The notes under the pieces: model-generated
The model's input: only the letters and a program-made list of their open reading frames with translations
Told to the model about the DNA's origin: nothing
Database searches by the model: none
Origin: Streptosporangiaceae bacterium
Lineage (GTDB): Bacteria > Actinomycetota > Actinomycetes > Streptosporangiales > Streptosporangiaceae
Assembly: GCA_030039095.1 (NCBI GenBank)
Contig: JASHQP010000007.1
Location: forward strand, 1 to 5,423
Direction of reading: 5' to 3'
Length of the DNA: 5,423 bases
Program-made: the position numbers and the translations under genes
Shown: piece after piece, positions 1 to 4,630 of the stretch
How the letters are laid out: the number at the start of each line of letters is the position of its first letter
Position numbering within the stretch: the first letter of the stretch is position 1

Positions 1-76
1 CCACCACTGCCGCCCCCGCCACCACTGCCGCCCCCGCCACCACTGCCGCCCCCGCCACCGCCGCGGCCCCCGCCAC
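1..76 (+). repeat. 18-bp in-frame tandem repeat (TTAAPA codons)
   Basis: The unit ccaccactgccgcccccg occurs three times exactly (1-18, 19-36, 37-54), a fourth time with three substitutions (55-72), and then begins a fifth time (73-76). The unit is a multiple of three and codes for TTAAPA in the frame of the partial gene. It therefore looks like a coding linker repeat that can expand or contract. The array may continue to the left of the window. Confidence 0.9.
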
Positions 77-272
77 CAGGGAGATGCTGGCTGGCCTGCG
101 CAAGGAGCTGAACGGCCTGATCGCCGCGTGGCACCACCGCACCGGCCAGCCGCACGGCGCGATCCACGCGGACCTGCGCCGGGCCTGCGGCGGGCCACCG
201 CTGCCGGAGGCCACGGCCGACCAGATCCAGGCGCGGATCGGCATGCTCCGCCGGTGGGCGTCCGGCCGCTGA
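1..272 (+). CDS. C-terminal fragment of a larger protein, possibly a DEAD/DEAH-type helicase tail
   Basis: The frame is open from the left edge (first full codon at 3) to a TGA at 270-272, so only the last ~89 residues are present. The first ~24 residues are Thr/Ala/Pro repeats (three TTAAPA and one TAAAPA), probably a flexible linker. They are followed by a ~62-residue domain rich in Arg, Leu and Ala, with the pattern LRKELNGLIAAWHHRTGQPH, then LRRACGGPP, and ending in ARIGMLRRWASGR. The ATG at 84 is not a convincing start: AGGGAG abuts it with no spacing, and the repeat upstream is in the same frame. From memory, tails of this type close some actinobacterial DEAD/DEAH-box helicases. No helicase motif lies inside the window, so that function is a weak guess. 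It is the only + strand gene and converges on the CNB-domain gene. Confidence 0.7.
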   Translation, partial: TTAAPATTAAPATTAAPATAAAPATREMLAGLRKELNGLIAAWHHRTGQPHGAIHADLRRACGGPPLPEATADQIQARIGMLRRWASGR

Positions 273-307
273 TCTCGGCGGCCTTGACCGCGTGCAAGCC
301 ACTTTTT
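264..307 (+). terminator. Possible terminator of the left-hand gene
   Basis: A perfect 6-bp stem (ggccgc 264-269 / gcggcc 278-283) spans the stop codon. An alternative short stem (gg-cttg 280-286, with one bulged base, / caagcc 295-300) is followed directly by acttttt at 301-307. A small stem followed by a run of T is the usual form of an intrinsic terminator, and it lies between two convergent genes. The stems are short, so the call is tentative. Confidence 0.35.
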
Positions 308-388
308 CCCAGGTCACGTGGTCGCCGGGGTGGTTCTGGGCAGAGGTGGACGTCGGCGTCGAGCCCCTCCAGCGGCACCGCTGACGAT
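308..388. other. Convergent intergenic region with a weak stem-loop
   Basis: This stretch lies between the stops of two converging genes. The only structure I see is an 8-bp imperfect stem (351-358 with 379-386, one G-T pair, ~20-nt loop), just after the stop of the CNB-domain gene on the - strand. It may help end the leftward transcript, but there is no T-run, so support is weak. Confidence 0.25.
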
Positions 389-859
389 CTACAGGGCGGG
401 CTCGGCGCGCGCGGACGCCTCGAGCAGGCGGCGGTGGATGGCCTCCAGCCTGCGTACCAGCACGCCGGAGACCCGGCGGCCGAGTTCGTAGCCCAGGCTC
501 GGGTCCTCGTCACACGCGGCGCGCACCGCGGGGGCATCGAACTCGTATGCCTGCATCGGCTGCGTGGTCACCGCGCCGAACCGCCACTGGTACGGCGGCA
601 GCAGCCAGGCGACGCCCATCACGTCACCGCGCCCCAGCGTTGCGATGATCAGCCGGCCGCGGCCGGGCACGGTGGTGTCGATCGTGACCTGCCCGGCGTC
701 GATGAGCCAGAACCGGTCGGCTCTCGTCCCCTCCTCGAACAGCCGCTGCCGCGACGCCACCGCGACGTGCTCGCACAGCCCGGCCAGCGTGTCCAGGTGC
801 TCGTCGGCCATGCCGCGCAGGAACGGCTGCGCTCCGAGTACCGCCCTGTTAGCAACCAT
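389..859 (-). CDS. Stand-alone cyclic-nucleotide-binding-domain protein (Crp/Fnr-like, no HTH)
   Basis: The protein has 156 residues and no signal peptide or membrane segment. It starts with a short helix (PFLRGMADEHLDTLAGL, 12-28). A CNB-domain β-roll follows, with the typical RLFEEGTRADRFWLIDAGQV (39-58), then GRGRLIIATLGRGDVMG (66-82). A long C-terminal helix (122-145) resembles the dimerisation helix of CRP, and the protein stops there with no helix-turn-helix. It is therefore probably a sensor or partner protein, not a DNA-binding regulator. The phosphate-binding cassette is unusual: canonical FGE-x-A-L is replaced by MGVAWLLPP (81-89), so the Glu that holds the ribose of cAMP is missing; an Arg (93) is kept near the usual place. 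I chose ATG 859 because GGGGGGAC lies just upstream. A longer frame back to 1009 would overlap the universal stress gene and translate its 24-bp repeat, so it is rejected. The gene follows the universal stress gene by 97 bp. Confidence 0.85.
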   Translation of the reverse strand: MVANRAVLGAQPFLRGMADEHLDTLAGLCEHVAVASRQRLFEEGTRADRFWLIDAGQVTIDTTVPGRGRLIIATLGRGDVMGVAWLLPPYQWRFGAVTTQPMQAYEFDAPAVRAACDEDPSLGYELGRRVSGVLVRRLEAIHRRLLEASARAEPAL

Positions 860-956
860 GCGTCCCCCCGGATCGGGACATACCCGCCCTCGTCCCGCCG
901 ATACCTGGCTGCGTCGCCGGGTCAGCGCCGGATCACCGAGCCGGGTCAGCGCCGGA
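860..956 (-). promoter_or_regulatory. Spacer upstream of the CNB-domain gene with RBS
   Basis: These 97 bp separate the universal stress gene from the CNB-domain gene. They hold a good ribosome binding site (GGGGGGAC, ending about 2-3 nt before ATG 859). An interrupted repeat GGGAC...GTCCC lies just upstream of it (- strand). GGGTATGT inside that repeat could be a -10 element, but no matching -35 is clear. The upstream part is one copy of the 24-bp duplication. Separate transcription of the CNB gene is possible, not shown. Confidence 0.3.
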
Positions 957-969
957 TCACCGAGCCGGG
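917..969. repeat. 24-bp tandem duplication covering the end of the universal stress gene
   Basis: Bases 917-940 and 941-964 are identical 24-bp units, and 965-969 (ccggg) begins a third. The true stop codon of the universal stress gene (TGA on the - strand, 957-959) lies in the right copy. The left copy carries the same TGA at 933-935, in the same frame because 24 is a multiple of three. The duplication therefore leaves the protein unchanged and only lengthens the spacer before the next gene. Confidence 0.9.
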
Positions 970-1409
970 CCCCGGACCACCACGACCGGGCAGGCCGCGT
1001 GGTTGACACAGTGAATCGCGGTCGAGCCGGTCAGCACCTCGGTGAAGCCGCCGTGACCCCGGTGCCCGACCACGAGCAGGCTCTGGCCGCGTGACTCGTC
1101 GATCAGCGCCTCGGCCGGGTGCCCGTAGACGATCTTGGTCTCGATGTGGGCCGACGGGTCCGTCCTCGCCTTGGTGACCGCCCCGGAGAGCTCGCTGCGC
1201 ATCTGCTCCTCGACCTCGGCGTCGACCGACTCCGGCATCTTTCCCGCCGGCAAGCCGGCCGACGACGGGTAATGCCAGACGCGGACCGCGCGCACCGTCG
1301 CTCCCGTGGCGGCTCCGTACCCGCCCGCCCAGCGCAGCGCGGCCACGGACGGGTCAGACCCGTCCACCCCCACGACCACGACCTGCCCTGATTCGCCATT
1401 GCTGGCCAT
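957..1409 (-). CDS. Universal stress protein, single UspA domain, ATP-binding type
   Basis: The 150-residue protein is one complete Usp domain of normal length. Its N-terminal strand VVVVGVDGS (10-18) carries the Asp that contacts adenine in ATP-binding members. The C-terminal half has an exact G-2x-G-9x-G(S/T) motif, GHRGHGGFTEVLTGS (115-129), followed by the typical HCVNHAACPVVVVR strand (133-146). It should therefore bind ATP and act as a cytoplasmic homodimer. Usp proteins are induced by starvation, hypoxia and oxidative stress; the exact job of this one is unknown. The ATG at 1409 is preceded by TGGGAGG at a suitable distance. It lies 98 bp after the peroxiredoxin gene, with a hairpin between, so it may have its own promoter. 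Its last codons fall in a 24-bp tandem duplication. Confidence 0.93.
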   Translation of the reverse strand: MASNGESGQVVVVGVDGSDPSVAALRWAGGYGAATGATVRAVRVWHYPSSAGLPAGKMPESVDAEVEEQMRSELSGAVTKARTDPSAHIETKIVYGHPAEALIDESRGQSLLVVGHRGHGGFTEVLTGSTAIHCVNHAACPVVVVRGPAR

Positions 1410-1482
1410 GGCACCTCCCAGGTCTCTCGTCCGTGGCTGTTACCCACGTCCGCCCGATCCTTACCACTCCCACGCCAGTCGG
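1410..1482 (-). promoter_or_regulatory. Leader/promoter region of the universal stress gene
   Basis: On the - strand this stretch holds the RBS TGGGAGG and a short inverted repeat CGTGG-7 nt-CCACG (1432-1448). Possible -10 elements are TAAGGAT (~1457-1463) and GGGTAAC inside the inverted repeat. No good -35 partner is visible, so the promoter is only likely, not located. The inverted repeat could be an operator or a leader hairpin. Confidence 0.3.
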
Positions 1483-1506
1483 CGGCCATATTTCGGCATA
1501 TGGCCG
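1483..1506. terminator. Perfect 9-bp hairpin just after the peroxiredoxin stop
   Basis: cggccatat (1483-1491) and atatggccg (1498-1506) are perfect reverse complements around a 6-nt loop, ttcggc. The hairpin begins one base after the peroxiredoxin TGA (1508-1510) in the direction of transcription. No T-run follows. It may be a terminator of the kind lacking a U-tract, an mRNA-stabilising 3' end, or an operator for the universal stress gene. Confidence 0.45.
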
Positions 1507-1507
1507 T

Positions 1508-1987
1508 TCAGGCCGCGGCGCGCGCCCTGAGGACATCGAGGGCGCGGTCGGCGTGCGCGTCCATGCTGACCTCGCTGTGGATCACCTCGAGGACCCTCCG
1601 GTCGGTGCCGATGACGAACGTCATCCGCCTGGTGGCGAGGGGCCCGAGCGCGAGGGCACGGCGCACGCCGAACCGGCGCGCGACCCGGCCATCGGGGTCG
1701 GACAGCAGCGGGTAGCCGAACCCGTGCTTCTCGGCGAAGCGCGACTGCTTGCCCACGCTGTCCCGGCTGATGCCGACCCGCACGGCGCCGACGCCGGCGA
1801 ACTCCTTGGCCAGGTCCCGGAAGTGGCAGCTTTCCATCGTGCAGCCCTTGGTCATGGCCGCCGGGTAGAAGAACAGCACCACCGGCCCTCCGGCCAGCAG
1901 GTCACTCAGCTTGCGCATCGTGCCGGTCTCGTCGGGGAGCTCGAAATCCTCGACCAGGTCGCCCTTGGCGATGTGGTGTTCGGCCAC
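1508..1987 (-). CDS. Thiol peroxidase, BCP/PrxQ-type peroxiredoxin
   Basis: The 159-residue protein is a complete AhpC/TSA-type thioredoxin-fold enzyme. It should reduce hydrogen peroxide and organic hydroperoxides in the cytoplasm, with electrons from thioredoxin or a similar donor. The active site reads FFYPAAMTKGCTMESCHFRD (39-58). Cys49 is the predicted peroxidatic cysteine and Cys54, five residues on, the resolving one; this CxxxxC spacing is the mark of the BCP/PrxQ subgroup. ISRDS, then FGYPLLSDPDG and RRMTFVIGTDRRV, are also typical. I chose GTG at 1987 because AAGGGA stands ~7 bp upstream and the family begins at about this point. An in-frame ATG at 2059 would add a Pro-rich stretch and overlap the preceding gene. 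It lies 34 bp after the papain-like gene and is probably cotranscribed with it. Confidence 0.92.
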   Translation of the reverse strand: MAEHHIAKGDLVEDFELPDETGTMRKLSDLLAGGPVVLFFYPAAMTKGCTMESCHFRDLAKEFAGVGAVRVGISRDSVGKQSRFAEKHGFGYPLLSDPDGRVARRFGVRRALALGPLATRRMTFVIGTDRRVLEVIHSEVSMDAHADRALDVLRARAAA

Positions 1988-2021
1988 GGTCGGTCCCTTC
2001 GGTTGCGGGGCGGCTGCGGGA

Positions 2022-2717
2022 TCAGCCGGCCGGCGGGGTGACGGGGGAGTAGGCGGCAAGGAAGAAGCCGCGCACCGGCCAGCCCACGCTCAGGTTGTGC
2101 CGGAACACGGTCGCCCGGCCGGGTGAGGAGACGTCGAACGCGATACCCACATTGTCGTCCCTGCCGGTGTTCGGGTCATACACACGGACCGTGACCTCGT
2201 TCCCGGCGACGGTGTACGCGTACGCGAGCACCTGGTGGTTGTGGCGGAGCTTCGCCGGGTTCGCCGATGCCACGGTGACCACGCCGAGGGCCGCGGGAAC
2301 GCCGGCGTCGAGGCTCGCCCGCACGCGCGGCCAGTGCCCGGCGACGGTCCGCCGGGACACCCCGCGCTCGGTGAACAGGTGCCGCGCGCCGACGGTGACC
2401 CTGGTGTCGCCGTCCGGCAGGTTCATCCACTCGTAGTACCGGGCGACGCCGGACGGAAGGTTCCAGGACGCGATCAGCCGGCGCACCACGTAGTTGTGCA
2501 GCGCCGAGCCCGGAGCCGGCCTGGCCGCGGGCGGACGGACACCCGCGCGCCAGTAGTCCAGCGCGGCGAAGACCATGCCGCCACACAGGCCGGCCGCGTC
2601 GTCACCGATGCCGATGCTGCCGAACGGCGTGCGCACCGTGACCGCCGGGGCCGACGGCCACGCGTTCGTGAACGCGAACCCGTCCCGTGACGGCAGGAAG
2701 CCGGGGCTGCCGGGCAC
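2022..2717 (-). CDS. Unnamed actinobacterial family, predicted papain-like (C39-like) fold
   Basis: I know similar sequences only as hypothetical actinobacterial proteins. The 231 residues (GTG start) open with a conserved-looking SPGFLPSRDGFAFTNAW. Next comes GLCGGMVFAALDYW, with Cys45 at the start of a helix, then a middle region (YYEWMNLPDGD). An HNHQVLAYAY strand has His161, and VRVYDPNTG has Asp181/Asn183. A Cys at a helix start, a His at a strand start and then Asp/Asn in a DPN turn is the order of a papain-like catalytic triad, so a cysteine peptidase, transglutaminase-like or amidase activity is possible. No signal peptide or membrane segment is visible. An in-frame ATG at 2771 would add 18 residues but has no RBS and overlaps the reductase gene; GTG 2717 has a weak one (GGCAGG). 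It lies 19 bp after the reductase gene. Confidence 0.75.
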   Translation of the reverse strand: MPGSPGFLPSRDGFAFTNAWPSAPAVTVRTPFGSIGIGDDAAGLCGGMVFAALDYWRAGVRPPAARPAPGSALHNYVVRRLIASWNLPSGVARYYEWMNLPDGDTRVTVGARHLFTERGVSRRTVAGHWPRVRASLDAGVPAALGVVTVASANPAKLRHNHQVLAYAYTVAGNEVTVRVYDPNTGRDDNVGIAFDVSSPGRATVFRHNLSVGWPVRGFFLAAYSPVTPPAG

Positions 2718-2736
2718 GCTCGGCCTGCCCGCGCCG

Positions 2737-3531
2737 TCAGCGGGCCAGGCCGTCGATCCGCGCGACCTCATCGGGGTCGAGCGAGAAGCGGAACAGGTCC
2801 AGGTTGGTCACGATCCGCTTGGGATCCGCGGACTTCGGGATGACCGCGATGCCGTGCTCCAGGTGCCAGCGGAGCACGATCTGCGCGGGCGTGACACTGT
2901 GCGCCCACGCGATCTCGGTCAGCACGGGGTCGTTCAGGTTGGTGTCCTTGAGCGGGCTGTAGCCCTCGACGACCACGCCACGCTCCCGCAGTCCGCCGAG
3001 CAGGCCCGGGTCGTAGCGCCGCGGGTTCCAGTGGATCTGGTTGACCGCCGGGGCCTCGCCGGTGGCCTCGACGAGCTCGTCGATCTGGGCCAGCGAGTAG
3101 TTGCTCACCCCGACCGCCCGGGTCAGGCCCTCGTCGCGGAGACCGAGCAGCGCCCGCCAGGCGGACACGCTGGTCTTGCCGTGCGGCGGCCAGTGGATCA
3201 GCCACAGGTCGAGGTGGTCTGTGCCGAGCGCGCGCAGCGAACGCGTGAGCTCGGCCCGCTCCCGGCCGGCGTCACCGGCCCGCAGCTTCGAGGTCAGGAA
3301 GACGTCCTGCCGGGGCAGGCCGCTGTCGCGCACCGCGCGGCCCACTTCCTCCTCGTTGCCGTACATGGTCGCGGTGTCGAGATGGCGGTACCCAGCCTGC
3401 AGCGCCGCCCCCACGGCCTTGCAAGCCTTCTGCCCCCGCATCGGCCAGGTGCCGAATCCCACCATGGGCATGATCACGTCGCCGGGCAGCGCGATCGTGG
3501 GTATCTCGCGTGTATCTGTCATGCTGCCCAT
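2737..3531 (-). CDS. Aldo-keto reductase, NADPH-dependent, 2,5-diketo-gluconate reductase type
   Basis: The 264-residue protein covers the whole (α/β)8 barrel. All four catalytic residues are visible: Asp52 (GYRHLDTA), Tyr57 (MYGNE), Lys82 (LTSK) and His113 (LIHWP). GVSNYSLAQIDEL and VNQIHWNP are family signatures. IPKSADPKRIVTNLD near the C-terminus is the NADPH 2'-phosphate-binding segment. It should reduce aldehydes or ketones to alcohols in the cytoplasm; the substrate cannot be read from the sequence. Two starts are possible: ATG 3531, and ATG 3522 three codons later, which has GAGA at a better distance. The RBS is weak for both. It is probably the first gene of the reductase / papain-like / peroxiredoxin unit, since 108 bp with hairpins lie upstream and only 19 bp downstream. 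A role in clearing reactive aldehydes beside a peroxidase is plausible but inferred. Confidence 0.93.
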   Translation of the reverse strand: MGSMTDTREIPTIALPGDVIMPMVGFGTWPMRGQKACKAVGAALQAGYRHLDTATMYGNEEEVGRAVRDSGLPRQDVFLTSKLRAGDAGRERAELTRSLRALGTDHLDLWLIHWPPHGKTSVSAWRALLGLRDEGLTRAVGVSNYSLAQIDELVEATGEAPAVNQIHWNPRRYDPGLLGGLRERGVVVEGYSPLKDTNLNDPVLTEIAWAHSVTPAQIVLRWHLEHGIAVIPKSADPKRIVTNLDLFRFSLDPDEVARIDGLAR

Positions 3532-3562
3532 TCTCTGCCATGCGGTCCGGCGGCACAGAGGT

Positions 3563-3609
3563 GATGCCGGGGCGGCGCGGCAAGACCGGGCTGGGTGCCG
3601 CCGGGCATC
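3563..3609. terminator. Imperfect 12-bp hairpin between aminotransferase and reductase genes
   Basis: gatgcc (3563-3568) pairs with ggcatc (3604-3609), and ggcggc (3571-3576) with gccgcc (3597-3602), with a small internal loop and a 20-nt terminal loop. It lies ~30 bp after the aminotransferase stop in the direction of transcription. It has no T-run. It is a possible terminator that would separate the two transcription units. Confidence 0.35.
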
Positions 3610-3611
3610 AG

Positions 3612-3629
3612 CGGACCGGTCGGACCGGT
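3612..3629. repeat. Two 9-bp direct repeats (cggaccggt)
   Basis: cggaccggt occurs twice in tandem (3612-3620, 3621-3629) and is followed by the related cggagcgg. Each copy contains the palindrome accggt, so the pair could serve as a binding site with 9-bp spacing. It lies directly after the aminotransferase stop. In such GC-rich DNA it may also be chance. Confidence 0.4.
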
Positions 3630-3639
3630 CGGAGCGGCC

Positions 3640-4539
3640 TCAGGTGACCGGGGTGCCGCTTCGCGCGGTGAGATCGGCCAGCAGCTTGGTCAGCACGGCC
3701 GTGACCGGCCCCGGCGCGCCGTCGCCGATCGTCCGCCCGTCGATGGCGACCACCGGCGCGATCCCTCCCATCGTGCCGGTCACGAAGACCTCGTCGGCCG
3801 CGTGGAACTGAGACAGCGAGTAGTCGCCGGTCACGCACTCGATGCCGGCCTCGGCGGCGAGCTCGAGCACCGTGCCCCTGGTGATCCCGGCGGGGCACGC
3901 GGCCGCCGACGGGGTGCCCAGCACGCCCCCGGCCACCAGGAACACGTTCGTCGCGTTGGTCTCGGCGACGAAACCGCGGTTGTCGAGCATCAGGGCGTCG
4001 TCGGCGCCGGCCGCGTTGGCCTCGATCTTGGCGAGGATCGAGGTCAGCAGGTTGTTGTGGTGGATCTTCGGGTCGAGGCTGTCCGGCGCCGCGCGGCGCA
4101 CGCTCGAGGTGATCAAAGAGATCCCGGACGCGTCATAGACCGGCTGCTTGTGCTCGGGCAGCACGATCAGCGTCGGCCCGGACTGGTTCAGCCGCGGGTC
4201 CATCCCGCTGGTGATCTTCACGCCCCTGGTCAGCGTGAGCCGGATGTGCACCCCGTCGGTCATGCCGTTGGCCTGCAGCGTGCGCCGGATCTCGTGCGTG
4301 ATCTCCTCGTCGGACGGCACCGACTCGAACGCCAGGGCCTTGGCCGAGCGCCGCAGCCGGGCCAGGTGCTCGTCGAGCCGGAAGATCTTGCCGTTGTAGA
4401 CTCGCAGGCCTTCCCACACCGCGTCGCCGCCCTGCACGGCCGAGTCGAACGGGCTGACCGCCGCCTGGTCGCGGTGCGTCAGGCGCCCCGCCACATTGAC
4501 GATCAGGTCCCGGTTCCGCTCGTCGAACCTCTGCAGCAT
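3640..4539 (-). CDS. Class IV PLP aminotransferase, branched-chain aminotransferase-like
   Basis: The 299-residue protein has the full fold-type IV domain. SPFDSAVQGGDAVWEGLRVY (29-48) and the RLDEHLARL segment are N-terminal signatures. The PLP lysine is Lys158 in LDPKIHHNNLL, and FVAETNATNVF carries the PLP-contacting Glu193; these numbers agree with those of E. coli IlvE. GITRGTVLEL and GTMGGIAPV give the phosphate-binding parts. It probably transfers an amino group between a branched-chain or related amino acid and 2-oxoglutarate, but the family also includes D-amino-acid transaminases and aminodeoxychorismate lyases. The sequence resembles the C-terminal half of plant BCAT-like fusion proteins more than ordinary IlvE, so biosynthetic IlvE may not be its role. 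I chose ATG 4539 because AGGAGG stands 8 nt upstream; ATG 4560 has no good RBS and lies inside a long inverted repeat. It follows the sulfotransferase-like gene by 91 bp. Confidence 0.9.
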   Translation of the reverse strand: MLQRFDERNRDLIVNVAGRLTHRDQAAVSPFDSAVQGGDAVWEGLRVYNGKIFRLDEHLARLRRSAKALAFESVPSDEEITHEIRRTLQANGMTDGVHIRLTLTRGVKITSGMDPRLNQSGPTLIVLPEHKQPVYDASGISLITSSVRRAAPDSLDPKIHHNNLLTSILAKIEANAAGADDALMLDNRGFVAETNATNVFLVAGGVLGTPSAAACPAGITRGTVLELAAEAGIECVTGDYSLSQFHAADEVFVTGTMGGIAPVVAIDGRTIGDGAPGPVTAVLTKLLADLTARSGTPVT

Positions 4540-4545
4540 CTCAAT

Positions 4546-4554
4546 CTCCTCCTC
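4546..4554 (-). promoter_or_regulatory. Strong ribosome binding site that sets the aminotransferase start
   Basis: GAGGAGGAG on the - strand contains AGGAGG, a full Shine-Dalgarno core, 8 nt before ATG 4539. If ATG 4560 were the start, this sequence would be coding (Glu-Glu-Glu) and that start would have only GGGA nearby. Confidence 0.75.
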
Positions 4555-4557
4555 GTT

Positions 4558-4610
4558 CATGATCCCGGAGGTTTTTGTGTCGTATGTGCGAAAAATCCTC
4601 CGGGATCATG
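4558..4610. repeat. 53-bp inverted repeat (long hairpin) before the aminotransferase gene
   Basis: catgatcccggagg (4558-4571) is a perfect 14-nt reverse complement of 4597-4610. After one bulged base (t4596) the arms go on as ttttt (4572-4576) and aaaaa (4591-4595). The loop is 14 nt. In the - strand transcript this gives a stem of 14+5 bp that ends 3 nt before the aminotransferase RBS. No U-run follows on either side, so a standard terminator is unlikely. It may be an operator, an RNA control or processing element, or a small mobile inverted-repeat remnant. Confidence 0.9.
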
Positions 4611-4630
4611 GAAAACGGCTGCGGCGGGGG

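Noticed and set aside
1..76. CRISPR-like array at the left edge
   Set aside because: The 18-bp units are directly adjacent with no spacers and code an in-frame peptide repeat.
860..890. DosR-like box (GGGAC...GTCCC) upstream of the CNB-domain gene
   Set aside because: Aligned with the usual 20-bp palindrome, only about half the positions agree, mostly in one half-site. The spacing of the two arms is too long.
128..1006. A 292-codon open frame on the + strand across the helicase tail and CNB gene
   Set aside because: It overlaps two better-supported genes in other frames and has low-complexity, Arg/Pro-rich composition.
860..1009. N-terminal extension of the CNB-domain protein up to an ATG at 1009
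   Set aside because: It would overlap the universal stress gene and translate the 24-bp duplication (LGDPALTR twice). ATG 859 has a strong RBS and fits the family's start.
2575..3564. A 329-codon open frame on the + strand
   Set aside because: It is antisense to the aldo-keto reductase, whose four catalytic residues are all present, and has no recognisable motif of its own.
4558..4610. Ordinary intrinsic terminator between the sulfotransferase-like and aminotransferase genes
   Set aside because: The T/A runs are inside the stem next to the loop, not after it, and no U-run follows on either strand.
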